Shown here piece by piece: positions 27,021-36,761 of a stretch of DNA of 64,000 nt (positions are counted from its first letter, which is position 1; each line of letters starts with the position of its first letter). A program made the position numbers and the translations under genes. Origin of the DNA: Massilia agrisoli (GTDB taxonomy: Bacteria; Pseudomonadota; Gammaproteobacteria; Burkholderiales; Burkholderiaceae_D). The DNA lies in the NCBI RefSeq assembly GCF_020831365.1, contig NZ_JAJHPV010000009.1, forward strand, positions 310,001 through 374,000, read 5' to 3'. A model generated the notes under the pieces. It worked only from the letters and a program-made list of their open reading frames with translations. It searched no databases and was not told where the DNA came from.

Positions 27021-29081
27021 ATGTCGAATGCCCCCAAGTTTGGCCTGAACGTTCCCCAGAGCGAAGCCGTGATGTATCTCGACGGTCCGTGCCTGGTGCT
27101 GGCTGGCGCAGGTTCCGGCAAGACGCGGGTGATCACCCAGAAAATCGCGCACCTGATCGAGGACCGCGGCTACGATCCGCGCACCATCGCGGCGCTGACC
27201 TTTACCAACAAGGCGGCGCTGGAGATGCAGGAGCGTATCGCCAAGCTGCTCAAGCAGCCGCGCCAGGCCAAGCAGCTGACGGTGTCGACCTTCCACTCGC
27301 TGGGCGTGAAGATTTTGCGCCAGGAGGCGAACGGGGTCGGGCTGAAGGACCGTTTTTCGATCATGGACAGCGACGATTGCTTTGCGCTGGTGTCCGACCT
27401 GGCCATCACGACCGACAAGCAACTGGTGCGCCAGATCCAGAATTCCATTTCGCTGTGGAAAAACGGCCTGGTCGACCCGGAGCTGGCGATCAAGAACGCC
27501 AAGGACGAGGACGAGGCCCAGGCCGCGCGCATCTACCGCAGCTATGTGGCCACGCTGGCGGCCTACCAGGCGGTCGACTTCGACGACCTGATCCGCCTGC
27601 CGGTCGAGCTGTTCCGCAATAACGACCCGATCCGCGACAAGTGGCAGCGCCGCCTGCGCTACCTGCTGATGGACGAGTACCAGGACACCAATACCTGCCA
27701 GTACGAGCTGGTCAAGCTGCTGGTCACCGGCATCGGCAAGAAGCCGATGTTTACCGCCGTGGGCGACGACGACCAGGCCATCTATGCCTGGCGCGGGGCC
27801 TCGGTCGAAAACCTGAAAACCCTGGGCGACGATTTCCCCGACCTCAAGGTGATCAAGCTCGAACAGAACTACCGTTCCACCACCCGCATCTTGCAGGCGG
27901 CCAACGCGGTCATCTCGAACAACCCCAAATTGTTCGAAAAAGCGCTGTGGTCCGAGCACGGCCTGGGCGAGCCGATCAAGGTGCTGGGCATGCAGACCGA
28001 CGAGCAGGAAGCCGAGCAGGTGGCGATCATGATTTCGGCCGACCATTTCCAGCGCAAGAACAAGTGGTCCGATTACGCGATTTTGTACCGCGGCAACCAC
28101 CAGGCGCGGATCATCGAGCAATGCCTGCGCAAGGAGCGCATTCCGTACACCATCTCGGGTGGCCAGAGTTTCTTCGACAAGGCCGAAATCAAGGACATCA
28201 TCAGCTACCTGCGCCTGATCGCCAACGAGGGCGACGACCCCGCCTTCATCCGCGCCGTCACCACGCCCAAGCGCGGCGTCGGCATGGCCACCCTGGAGGT
28301 GCTGGGCGAGTTTTCCAAGCAGTGGAACTGCTCGCTGTTCGAGGCGGTGTTCAAGGGCGGGCTGGAAGCCAAGCTGCCGGACCGCCAGCTGCTGCCGCTG
28401 CGCGCCTTCTGCAACTTCATCAACCAGCTGGAGTCGCGCGCCAGCCGGCCGGGACCCTCGGGCAGCGGCGAGAACGCGGCCTCGGTGCTGGACGACATGA
28501 TGAAAGAGATTAACTACGAAGGTTATCTGTACGACACCTTTGAAGAACGCGCCGCGCAAAGCAAGATGCAGAATGTGTTGGAATTTACCAACTGGCTGAA
28601 AGAACGCGGTTGTGGCGGAAGGGACAAGTCGGGCGAGGAAAAGAACCTGCTCGAGCTGACCCAGATGGTGGCCCTGATGTCCATGCTGGAGGGCGCGGAC
28701 GAGGAGCAGGATGCGGTCCGCATGTCGACCCTGCACGCGTCCAAGGGCCTGGAATACCCGCACGTGTTCCTGGTGGGCGTCGAGGAAGGCATCCTGCCGC
28801 ACAAGGGTGACCCGGACGCACCGGTGGAAACCATTGCCGCCCGTGTCGAGGAGGAGCGCCGCCTGATGTACGTCGGCATCACCCGCGCGCAGCGCACCTT
28901 GCAGATCACCTGGTGCAAGAAGCGCAAGCGGGCGGGCGAGCAGGTCCACTGCGACGTATCGCGCTTCATCAAGGAGATGGCGCTCGACGTCGGCGACGCG
29001 GTGCCGACCGAGGCCGAAACCTTGTCGCCGAAAGACCGCCTGGCCAGCCTGAAAGCCCTGCTCGCAACACCAAAAGTGTAA
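27021..29081 (+). CDS. rep: ATP-dependent DNA helicase Rep
   Basis: Superfamily 1A 3'-5' helicase, 686 residues from the ATG at 27021. It has LNVPQSEAVMYLDGPCLVLAGAGSGKT (Q motif and Walker A), TFTNKAALEMQERI, LLMDEYQDTN near 218, AVGDDDQAIYAWRGA, LEQNYRSTTRIL, STLHASKGLEYPHVFLVG and YVGITRAQRTL. The length and KDIISYLRLIANEGDDPAFIRAVTTPKRGVG favour Rep over UvrD. The longer upstream frame overlaps modA and is not needed. It removes protein roadblocks ahead of forks. Confidence 0.94.
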   Translation: MSNAPKFGLNVPQSEAVMYLDGPCLVLAGAGSGKTRVITQKIAHLIEDRGYDPRTIAALTFTNKAALEMQERIAKLLKQPRQAKQLTVSTFHSLGVKILRQEANGVGLKDRFSIMDSDDCFALVSDLAITTDKQLVRQIQNSISLWKNGLVDPELAIKNAKDEDEAQAARIYRSYVATLAAYQAVDFDDLIRLPVELFRNNDPIRDKWQRRLRYLLMDEYQDTNTCQYELVKLLVTGIGKKPMFTAVGDDDQAIYAWRGASVENLKTLGDDFPDLKVIKLEQNYRSTTRILQAANAVISNNPKLFEKALWSEHGLGEPIKVLGMQTDEQEAEQVAIMISADHFQRKNKWSDYAILYRGNHQARIIEQCLRKERIPYTISGGQSFFDKAEIKDIISYLRLIANEGDDPAFIRAVTTPKRGVGMATLEVLGEFSKQWNCSLFEAVFKGGLEAKLPDRQLLPLRAFCNFINQLESRASRPGPSGSGENAASVLDDMMKEINYEGYLYDTFEERAAQSKMQNVLEFTNWLKERGCGGRDKSGEEKNLLELTQMVALMSMLEGADEEQDAVRMSTLHASKGLEYPHVFLVGVEEGILPHKGDPDAPVETIAARVEEERRLMYVGITRAQRTLQITWCKKRKRAGEQVHCDVSRFIKEMALDVGDAVPTEAETLSPKDRLASLKALLATPKV

Positions 29082-29185
29082 AAAAAGCAACTGAAAGGGG
29101 TGCGCACGGTTGAAACCGCTTAGTTGACACGAAGGGTCCGGCAGGAAATACTTTGTGCACCATTTTTGTAGATTGCAGCGCCAGC

Positions 29186-31342
29186 ATGCCTAAACTTTCC
29201 GACATCGAGACCACCCTCCTGTCCCCGCTCTACCACGTCAACGCCTTGCTTGACGAGGGGCCGGACTGGAATTACCTGACTCCTTTGGGTAACACCATCC
29301 TGTACACGTTCTCGGTCGCCTCGGGCAATGAGGTGCGCAACGGGACCCCGGTCAACGGGCAGCAGTCATTTTCCATCTCGCAGCAGTTCCATGCGCGCAG
29401 CGCAATGGACTACATTTCCAAGCTGACCGGCATCGTGTTTAGCGAAACCAGCGACGGCGCCAGCGCGCAGGTCCACCTGGCCAACCTTGACATCCCCAGC
29501 GCCAACACGGTCGGGCTGTGCAGCTGGAATGTGGCTTATAGCTCGAATTCGGTCACAGGCGAGCTGGTCAGTTATCAGGCTGATGCCTATGTCTACCTGG
29601 ACAACCGCGAATTTGCCGGAGTCAACGCCAACCTGGCGCCGGGCGGCAACGGCTACGAGACCTTGCTGCACGAACTGGGGCACATGCTCGGCCTGAAGCA
29701 TCCGCACGAGGATGAGATCCAGCTGTCACCGTCGCAAGACAACACGTCCAATACACTGATGTCGTATGACCACCTGGGTGGCCCGTATGCCGCCTTCAGC
29801 AGTCTCGACATCGCGGCGCTGGACTGGCTGTACGGGCGCGATGGCCTGCGCGGCGCGCTCGGCGTCAATTCGGCGACCGGGGCGCGTTATCTCACCGGTA
29901 GCAACCTCGGCGATACAATCAACGGGACGCAATATAACGATACGCTGCGAGGCGAAAAAGGGAACGACATGTTAAACGGAGGAGATGGAACCGATACCGC
30001 AGTCTTTGGCGGTAATCGCGCGGCATTTGCATTCAATGTGGCGGCCGGGGACACGCTGCTGGTCAGCGGTCCCGATGGCAGCGACACGCTGGCATCGATC
30101 GAGTTGTTCCAGTTTTTCGACGGCACGTTTACACGCAGCCAGCTGGTCGATAACAGCGCCCCGGCGACGCCAACGGCCGCGGTGGAGACGAACGAAAACG
30201 GCTACATCAAAGGCAACACCCCGATCGTCTTCGGCGTAGCCGAGGCCGGTTCGACCGTGAAGATCTTCAGCGGCAGCAACCACATTGCAACGGGCAAGGC
30301 TGACATTACGACCGGCCTGTTCCAGGTTGCGGTGCCAGGCCTGGCCAACGGCAGCTATGTCCTGGCGGCCACCGCTACCGACGCGGCTGGAAACGTGTCC
30401 GCAGCTACCTCGGTCAGCTTCCGGGTCGATGCAACGGCGCCAGGCGCGCCGAGCGGCACCCATCAGCTCAGCGGCAACCAGGCCTCGTTCAGCGGCACCG
30501 GCGAAGTGGGCACCACCATCCTGCTGGTCAACAACGGCTACGAACTGATCGGCGAGACCAAGGTCGGTGTGGACGGCAAGTGGGCCATCATGTCCAACCC
30601 GCTGGCCAACGGCAGCTTCAGCGTCAGCGTGCAATCGGTCGATGAGGCCGACAACGTCACCGCCGCCGGCGCGGCGCTGACCTTCAGCGTCAACAGTCCG
30701 CTCAACGCGACGGGCGGCACCGGTAACGACCTGATGGTCAGTACGCCGGGCAACAACGCTTTGCAAGGCCTGGGCGGCATCGACACGGCGGTCTACGCCG
30801 GTCCGCGCAGCAGCTATACCGTGGCGGAGTCGACCAACGGCTATACCGTCAGTTCCGCGGCCGACGGCCTTGATTCGCTGCTGGGCATCGAGCGCATCAA
30901 GTTCGGCGATGCCTCGGTAGCGATCGACCTCGAAGGCAATGGCGGCCAGGCTTACCGGCTCTACACCGCGGTGTTGGCCCGCGCCCCCGATTTGGCCGGG
31001 CTGGGCTTCTGGATCGATCGCCTGGACAAGAAAATTGTCTACGAGGGCAAGGTGCTGGACCTGCGCGGCGTCGCCGACCTGTTCCTGAGAAGCGACGAAT
31101 TCACCGCCACTTACGGCGCCATCAACACCTTGAGCAACGAGGTCTTCGTCAGCAAGCTGTACCAGAATGTGCTGCACCGTCCGCTCGACCAGGCCGGTTT
31201 CGACTTCTGGGTCGTTGCGCTGGAAGAAAAGGGCGTCGCCCGTTCCGAGATTTTGGTCGCCTTCAGCGAAAGCGCCGAAAACAAGGCCCAGGTGATTGGC
31301 GTCATCGAGAACGGCGCGGAGTACATTCCGTACATCGGATAA
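29186..31342 (+). CDS. M10-type metalloprotease with RTX, Ig-like and DUF4214 regions
   Basis: A 718-residue secreted metzincin. The zinc motif HELGHMLGLKHP starts at His162, followed by the SYDHLGG Met-turn-like segment. RTX-type repeats GDTINGTQYNDTLRGEKGNDMLNGGDG occur near 245-270. Two bacterial Ig-like modules follow (about 335-420 and 425-505). A second short GGTGNDLMVSTPGNNALQGLGG calcium-repeat region precedes the C-terminal DUF4214 domain (YRLYTAVLARAPDLAGLGFW). No Sec signal is present; type I export is plausible. A TTG at 29153 with AGGAAA upstream is an alternative start that would add 11 residues. Confidence 0.85.
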   Translation: MPKLSDIETTLLSPLYHVNALLDEGPDWNYLTPLGNTILYTFSVASGNEVRNGTPVNGQQSFSISQQFHARSAMDYISKLTGIVFSETSDGASAQVHLANLDIPSANTVGLCSWNVAYSSNSVTGELVSYQADAYVYLDNREFAGVNANLAPGGNGYETLLHELGHMLGLKHPHEDEIQLSPSQDNTSNTLMSYDHLGGPYAAFSSLDIAALDWLYGRDGLRGALGVNSATGARYLTGSNLGDTINGTQYNDTLRGEKGNDMLNGGDGTDTAVFGGNRAAFAFNVAAGDTLLVSGPDGSDTLASIELFQFFDGTFTRSQLVDNSAPATPTAAVETNENGYIKGNTPIVFGVAEAGSTVKIFSGSNHIATGKADITTGLFQVAVPGLANGSYVLAATATDAAGNVSAATSVSFRVDATAPGAPSGTHQLSGNQASFSGTGEVGTTILLVNNGYELIGETKVGVDGKWAIMSNPLANGSFSVSVQSVDEADNVTAAGAALTFSVNSPLNATGGTGNDLMVSTPGNNALQGLGGIDTAVYAGPRSSYTVAESTNGYTVSSAADGLDSLLGIERIKFGDASVAIDLEGNGGQAYRLYTAVLARAPDLAGLGFWIDRLDKKIVYEGKVLDLRGVADLFLRSDEFTATYGAINTLSNEVFVSKLYQNVLHRPLDQAGFDFWVVALEEKGVARSEILVAFSESAENKAQVIGVIENGAEYIPYIG

Positions 31343-31403
31343 GGGAAAGCGGCCTGCGCACCCGCGCTGTCATAATGGCGGTTTTTGCCGCAAGGGACAT
31401 GCC

Positions 31404-31607
31404 GTGAGTAACGAAGACCGTTTTGTCGATATCGAGATCAAGCTGGCGCACCAGGAAGACCTGGTTGAATCGCTCAACCAGATGGTGTACCAGCAAAGCC
31501 GCCGCATCGACCAGCTCGAAGCGGTGGTGGCCGGCCTTGCCGAGCATATCCGCAGCAACGCGCAGTCGGGCGCCATGCCGCTCAACGAAAAGCCGCCCCA
31601 CTACTGA
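31404..31607 (+). CDS. slyX: SlyX family protein
   Basis: A 67-residue coiled-coil protein from a GTG start at 31404 with AAGGGA 8 bp upstream. The sequence EIKLAHQEDLVESLNQMVYQ and the C-terminal PLNEKPPHY are diagnostic of SlyX. The function is unknown. The upstream in-frame codons are not family-like, so the GTG is preferred. Confidence 0.9.
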   Translation: MSNEDRFVDIEIKLAHQEDLVESLNQMVYQQSRRIDQLEAVVAGLAEHIRSNAQSGAMPLNEKPPHY

Positions 31608-31776
31608 GCCGCGCACCCGCGGGTCCTGTCAATACGGGTCCTTTCCGGATGTGCATACACTGTACATATCCATACAAACCGGGTCGTGACGGTTGAGTTC
31701 CTTGCTGCTATGATCGAGCGCTCATGCGCTGCCTGCCATCCGCGGGCAGCTTTACTTAGCGCCCGTGAAAGATGCC

Positions 31777-33915
31777 ATGAACCGTCCACACATGCTTATC
31801 CTTGCCGCCAGCCTCGCGCTGGTGAATGTTTCCCACGCAGCCCCTGGCGCACCCGCCGCCGCCGTGCTGGAAGCATCGAACCCGTTTGCAAAACTCAGCA
31901 CGCTGCCGTTCCACTATCCGGCGTTCGACAAGATCAAGGACGAGCACTTCCTGCCGGCCTACGCTGCCGGCATGCGCGAGCACCTGCGCGAAATTAACGC
32001 CATCGCCACCAATCCGAAGGCGCCAACCTTCGACAACACCATCGTCGCGATGGAGCGCTCGGGCCAGCTGCTGACCCGCGTGGCCACCACCTTCGCCAAC
32101 CTGCAAGGCGCCAACACCAACGACAAGCTCGACGCGATCGACCGCGAGATGTCGCCGAAAATGGCGGCCCACTTCGACGCGGTCTTCCTCAACGAGAAGC
32201 TGTACCAGCGCGTGAAGACCCTGTACGACAAGCGCGCCAAGCTGGGGCTGGATGCTGAGGCGACCCACCTGCTCGACCGCTACAACAAGGACTTCGTGCG
32301 CGCCGGCGCCAAGCTGTCGGCGGCCGACAAGGAAAAGCTCAAATCGCTGAACGGCCAGATCGCCGTGCTGCAGACCGACTTCACCCAGAACGTGCTGAAG
32401 GAAACCAACGCCTCGGCGCTGGTGGTGGACACCCGCGCCGAACTGGCCGGCATGTCCGACGCCGCCATCGACGCCGCCGCCGCTGCCGCCAAGGAGCGCG
32501 GCCTGGAAGGCAAATTCGTCGTCGCCCTGATCAACACCACCGGCCAGGCGCCGCTGGCCGTGCTGACCAACCGCAGCACCCGCGAACGCCTGCTGGCGGC
32601 GTCGATGGCGCGCGGCAGCCGCGGCGGCGAATTCGACAACCGCGATGAAGTCGTCAAGCTGGCCAAGCTGCGCGCCGAACGCGCCGCACTGCTCGGCTAT
32701 CCGAACTACGCCGCCTATTCGCTTGAAAACGAGACGGCGAAAGACACCTCTGCCGTCAACAAGCTGCTGTCCGAACTGGCCAAGCCAGCGGTCGTCAACG
32801 CCAGGAAGGAAGCGGCCGAGATCCAGAAGGTGATCGACGCGGAAAAGGGCGGCTTCAAGGTCGCCGCGCATGACTGGGCCTATTACACCGACAAGGTGCG
32901 CGCCGAGCGTTTCAGCTTCGACGAAAACCAGCTCAAGCCTTACTTCGAACTGGACAACGTGCTGGTCAAGGGCGTGTTCTTCGCCGCGAACAAGCTGTAC
33001 GGCCTGTCGTTCAAGGAGCGAAAGGACCTGCCGGTGTACAACCCGGACGTGCGCGTGTTCGACGTGTTCGACGCCAACGGCAAGCAGATCGCGATCTTCC
33101 TGGCCGACATGTACGCCCGTGGTAACAAGCAGGGCGGCGCGTGGATGAACGAATACGTGTCGCAGTCCGGCCTGATGGGCACCAGGTCGGTCGTCGCCAA
33201 CCACCTGAACATCCCGAAGCCGCCTGCGGGCGAACCGACCCTGCTGACCTACGACGAAGTGAAGACCACCTTCCACGAGTTCGGCCACGCGCTGCACGGC
33301 ATCTTCTCGAACGTGAAGTACCCGCGCTTCTCGGGCACCAACGTCCCGCGCGACTTCGTCGAGTACCCGTCGCAGGTCAACGAGATGTGGATGATCTGGC
33401 CTGAAGTGCTGGCCAACTACGCCAAGCATTACAAGACCGGCGCGCCAATGCCGAAGGAACTGCTGGACAAGGTGGTCGCGTCGAAGAAGTTCAACCAGGG
33501 CTTCATCACCACCGAATACCTGGCGGCGTCGCTGGTCGACCAGCGCTGGCACCAGCTGGCGGCCAACCAGGTGCCGACCGACGTGCTGGGGTTCGAAGCG
33601 GCCGCGCTGAAGGAAGCCGGCGTCGACTTCGCACCGGTGCCACCGCGCTACCGCACCACCTACTTCTCGCACGCCTTCTCGGGCGGCTACTCGGCCGGCT
33701 ACTACGCCTACCTGTGGAGCGAGAAGCTCGACGCCGACACCGTCGAATGGTTCAAGGAGAACGGCGGGCTGCAGCGCAAGAACGGCGACCACTTCCGCAA
33801 GACGCTGCTGTCGCGCGGCGGCACTGCCGACGCGATGGACCTGTTCCGCAACTTCCGCGGACGCGACGCCAGGATCGAAGCGCTGCTCGAGCGCCGCGGC
33901 CTGACCGGCGAATAA
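31777..33915 (+). CDS. Exported M3 family oligopeptidase (first copy)
   Basis: A 712-residue thimet-oligopeptidase-like zinc peptidase with a signal peptide (MNRPHMLILAASLALVNVSHA). The catalytic motif TFHEFGHALHG has its first zinc His at 500, and the downstream NEMWMIWPEVLANYAKHY supplies the third ligand region. The closest class is Dcp/OpdA-like, acting on small peptides; the signal peptide places it in the periplasm. An in-frame GTG at 31765 precedes the ATG at 31777, but the paralogue at 34058 begins with the same MNRPHML, which supports 31777. A near-identical-architecture copy follows. Confidence 0.93.
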   Translation: MNRPHMLILAASLALVNVSHAAPGAPAAAVLEASNPFAKLSTLPFHYPAFDKIKDEHFLPAYAAGMREHLREINAIATNPKAPTFDNTIVAMERSGQLLTRVATTFANLQGANTNDKLDAIDREMSPKMAAHFDAVFLNEKLYQRVKTLYDKRAKLGLDAEATHLLDRYNKDFVRAGAKLSAADKEKLKSLNGQIAVLQTDFTQNVLKETNASALVVDTRAELAGMSDAAIDAAAAAAKERGLEGKFVVALINTTGQAPLAVLTNRSTRERLLAASMARGSRGGEFDNRDEVVKLAKLRAERAALLGYPNYAAYSLENETAKDTSAVNKLLSELAKPAVVNARKEAAEIQKVIDAEKGGFKVAAHDWAYYTDKVRAERFSFDENQLKPYFELDNVLVKGVFFAANKLYGLSFKERKDLPVYNPDVRVFDVFDANGKQIAIFLADMYARGNKQGGAWMNEYVSQSGLMGTRSVVANHLNIPKPPAGEPTLLTYDEVKTTFHEFGHALHGIFSNVKYPRFSGTNVPRDFVEYPSQVNEMWMIWPEVLANYAKHYKTGAPMPKELLDKVVASKKFNQGFITTEYLAASLVDQRWHQLAANQVPTDVLGFEAAALKEAGVDFAPVPPRYRTTYFSHAFSGGYSAGYYAYLWSEKLDADTVEWFKENGGLQRKNGDHFRKTLLSRGGTADAMDLFRNFRGRDARIEALLERRGLTGE

Positions 33916-33925
33916 CGACGTCACC

Positions 33926-34030
33926 CGTCGTTCCCGCGACCGCGGGAATCCATGCCCGCATGAGTCAAGATGGCGCTTGCCTTCTTACTGATCGTCCGGG
34001 GTATAGGTTCCCGCCTTCGCGGGAACGACG
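33926..34030. repeat. Paired REP-like palindromes (REPIN-like) between the two M3 genes
   Basis: Two palindromic units face each other: CGTCGTTCCCGCGACCGCGG at the left end, and TTCCCGCCTTCGCGGGAACG near the right end. About 55 bp of non-repeated sequence separates them. The outer arms are mutually inverted, so the whole 105 bp could fold as one element. Same family as 37291-37391, 49317-49398 and 50832-50909. Confidence 0.75.
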
Positions 34031-34057
34031 TACTGAACACCACCAAGAGAGAAACAC

Positions 34058-36184
34058 ATGAATCGTCCACACATGCTGATCATCGCCGCCAGCCTGGCGG
34101 TGGCCAATGCCGCATACGCCGCACCTGCCTCGATGCTGGAAGCGTCCAATCCGTTCGCCCGCGTCAGCACGCTGCCGCTGAACTACCCGGCCTTCGACAA
34201 GATCAAGAACGAACACTACGAGCCAGCCTTCGCCGAAGGCATGCGCCAGGAGATGCTCGAAGTCGAAGCCATCGCCAACAACCCGAAGCCAGCGACGTTT
34301 GAGAACACCATCGTTGCGATGGAGCGTTCGGGCCAGCTGCTCGACCGCGTCAGCAGCGTATTCGGCAACCTGTCGGGTGCGAACACCAACGACACCATGC
34401 AGGCGATCCAGCGCAGCCTGTCGCCAAAGCTGGCGGCGCACAGCGACGCGATCCGCCTGAATGAAAAACTGTACGCGCGCATCAAGAGCCTGTACGACAA
34501 GCGCGACAAGCTCAAGCTCGACGCCGAGTCGAAGTTCCTGCTCGAGCGCTATCACACCGACTTCGTGCGCGCCGGCGCCAAGCTGTCCGCGGCCGACAAG
34601 GAAAAGCTCAAGGCCTACAACTCGCAGCTCGCGACCCTGCAGACCACTTTCGCGCAGAACGTGCTGAAGGAAGCCAATGCAGCGGCGCTGGTGGTCGACA
34701 AGCGCGAAGAACTGGCAGGCATGTCCGACGCGGCGATCGACGCGGCCGCGGCTAACGCCAAGGCCCGTGGCCTGGACGGCAAGTTCGTCATCCCGGTCAC
34801 CAACACCACCGGCCAGGCGCCGCTGGCAGTGCTGACCAACCGCGCCACCCGCCAGCGCCTGATCGAAGCCTCGATGGGCCGCGGCAGCCGCGGCGGCGAA
34901 TTCGACAACCGCGGCGTCGTCGTCAAGATCGCCAAGCTGCGCGCCGAACGCGCGGCGCTGCTCGGCTACCCAAGCCACGCCGCCTACGCGCTGGAAGACC
35001 AGACCGCGAAAAACACCGAATCGGTCAACAAGCTGCTGGCGGAATTCGCCAAGCCGGCCGTCGCCAACGCCAGGAAGGAAGCAGCCGAGATCCAGAAGAT
35101 GATCGACGCCGAGAAGGGCGGCTTCGGCCTGGCCGCGCATGACTGGTCCTACTACAGCGACAAGGTGCGCGCCGAGCGCTTCGCCTTCGACCAGAACCAG
35201 CTCAAGCCTTACTTCGAGCTGAATAACGTGCTGACCAACGGCGTGTTCTTCGCCGCCGGCAAGGTGTACGGGCTGACGTTCAAGGAACGCAAGGACCTGC
35301 CGGTGTACGACCCGGACGTGCGCGTGTTTGACGTCATCGACGCCAACGGCAAGCCGCTGGCCATCTTCCTGGCCGACTTCTACGCGCGCGGTAACAAGCG
35401 TGGCGGCGCATGGATGAATGCCTACGTCTCGCAATCGAAGCTGATGGGCACCAAGCCGGTCATCGCCAACCACCTGAACATTCCGAAGCCGCCTGCCGGC
35501 GAAGCGACGCTGCTGACCTACGACGAACTGCGCACGCTGTTCCACGAGTTCGGCCACGCGCTGCACGGCATGTTCTCGGACGTGAAATACCCGCGCTTCG
35601 CAGGCACCCGTGTGCCGCGCGACTTCGTCGAATTCCCTTCGCAGGTCAACGAGATGTGGGCGGTCTATCCTGAAGTGCTGGCTAACTACGCCAAGCACTA
35701 CAAGACGGGCGAACCGATGCCGAAGGCGCTGCTGGACAAGGTCATCGCCTCGAAGAAGTTCAACGAAGGCTTCCGCACCACCGAGTACCTGGCCGCGTCG
35801 ATGCTCGACCAGCGCTGGCACCAGCTGGGCGCCAACCAGATCCCGACCGACGTACTGGGCTTTGAAGCCGAAGCGATGAAGGCCGCTGGCGTTGACTTCG
35901 CACCGGTGCCTGCACGATACCGCACCACCTACTTCTCGCACGTGTTCGCGGGCGGTTACTCGGCCGGCTACTACGGCTACCTGTGGAGCGAGAAGCTGGA
36001 CGCCGATACGGTGGAATGGTTCAAGGAAAACGGCGGCCTGTCGCGCAAGAACGGCGACTACTTCCGCAAGATGCTGCTGTCGAAAGGCGGCACCATGGAC
36101 GCGATGGACATGTACCGCCAGTTCCGCGGCCGTGATGCAAAGATCGAGCCGCTGCTGGACCGCCGTGGCCTGACCGCGAACTAA
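34058..36184 (+). CDS. Exported M3 family oligopeptidase (second copy)
   Basis: A 708-residue paralogue of the preceding gene, colinear along its whole length. It has signal peptide MNRPHMLIIAASLAVANAAYA and catalytic LFHEFGHALHG with His496. The N-terminal LEASNPFARVSTLPLNYPAFDKIK and the C-terminal FRGRDAKIEPLLDRRGLT are nearly shared with copy 1, which points to a tandem duplication. Differences are spread throughout, so it is not very recent. A REP-like element separates the copies, and an inverted repeat lies just downstream. Confidence 0.93.
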   Translation: MNRPHMLIIAASLAVANAAYAAPASMLEASNPFARVSTLPLNYPAFDKIKNEHYEPAFAEGMRQEMLEVEAIANNPKPATFENTIVAMERSGQLLDRVSSVFGNLSGANTNDTMQAIQRSLSPKLAAHSDAIRLNEKLYARIKSLYDKRDKLKLDAESKFLLERYHTDFVRAGAKLSAADKEKLKAYNSQLATLQTTFAQNVLKEANAAALVVDKREELAGMSDAAIDAAAANAKARGLDGKFVIPVTNTTGQAPLAVLTNRATRQRLIEASMGRGSRGGEFDNRGVVVKIAKLRAERAALLGYPSHAAYALEDQTAKNTESVNKLLAEFAKPAVANARKEAAEIQKMIDAEKGGFGLAAHDWSYYSDKVRAERFAFDQNQLKPYFELNNVLTNGVFFAAGKVYGLTFKERKDLPVYDPDVRVFDVIDANGKPLAIFLADFYARGNKRGGAWMNAYVSQSKLMGTKPVIANHLNIPKPPAGEATLLTYDELRTLFHEFGHALHGMFSDVKYPRFAGTRVPRDFVEFPSQVNEMWAVYPEVLANYAKHYKTGEPMPKALLDKVIASKKFNEGFRTTEYLAASMLDQRWHQLGANQIPTDVLGFEAEAMKAAGVDFAPVPARYRTTYFSHVFAGGYSAGYYGYLWSEKLDADTVEWFKENGGLSRKNGDYFRKMLLSKGGTMDAMDMYRQFRGRDAKIEPLLDRRGLTAN

Positions 36185-36197
36185 GAAGTTCGTATTA

Positions 36198-36281
36198 CGT
36201 AGGGCGGATAAGCAAAGCGCATCCGCGTGTTGGCGTCTCGTTGACGCATGCACGCGGATGCGCAAGCTTATCCGCCCTACG
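36198..36281. repeat. Long imperfect inverted repeat (GTAGGGCGGATAAG type)
   Basis: The outer 16-bp arms CGTAGGGCGGATAAGC and GCTTATCCGCCCTACG are exact complements. Inner arms GCGCATCCGCGTG and CACGCGGATGCGC continue the stem around a short loop. Its size and shape fit a small non-coding palindromic element; it may also terminate the M3 transcript. The outer arm shares TCCGCCCTACG with the hairpin at 54204-54265. Confidence 0.75.
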
Positions 36282-36301
36282 CCTTTTGAGCAGACAACAA
36301 T

Positions 36302-36700
36302 ATGACAGACGAAGAATTCCTCGCCAGCTTCAATGCCTGCACCCTGCCACCCGAGCAGTTCAGCCACGCCGGCCACATCCGCCTCGCGTGGATCAACCTC
36401 CAGCGCCACGACTTCGACCAGGCCGTCGACGGCACCTGCCGCGGCATCCGCGCCTACGCCACCCATCTCGGCGCCGCCACCAAGTTCCACACCACGATCA
36501 CGGTCGCGCTGATGCACCTGCTGCGCGCCGCTGGCGCTGGTGACCGCAACGTCAGCTGGTACCAGTTCGTCAGCGCCAACCAGGAGCTGATGCACAACGC
36601 CCGCGCCGTCCTCGGCCGCCATTATTCAAGCCAGCGCCTCGACACCCCGGAGGCGCGCGAGCGCTTCGTCGCCCCTGACCTGCAGCCGCTGCCCGTGTGA
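36302..36700 (+). CDS. Conserved protein of unknown function (132 aa)
   Basis: A soluble, mostly helical protein with no signal peptide or membrane segment. It opens [33 protein letters not shown]; the [11 protein letters not shown] pattern with two histidines and the later KFHTTITVA pattern look conserved and could bind a metal or nucleotide, but I do not recognise a named family. It stands alone between an inverted repeat and the VF530 gene. Confidence 0.7.
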   Translation: MTDEEFLASFNACTLPPEQFSHAGHIRLAWINLQRHDFDQAVDGTCRGIRAYATHLGAATKFHTTITVALMHLLRAAGAGDRNVSWYQFVSANQELMHNARAVLGRHYSSQRLDTPEARERFVAPDLQPLPV

Positions 36701-36761
36701 GCTGCCTGTACAGGATCGGTATATACTTTCTCTCAACAACGCAACCGGAAGCGCAGCAGCA

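Noticed and set aside
26982-29090. 702-codon minus-strand frame opposite rep
   Set aside because: Antisense shadow; rep has all helicase motifs in the sense frame.
33965-36622. 885-codon minus-strand frame opposite the second M3 gene
   Set aside because: Shadow of a conserved peptidase gene; a similar shadow (31756-33924) lies opposite the first copy, as expected for paralogues.
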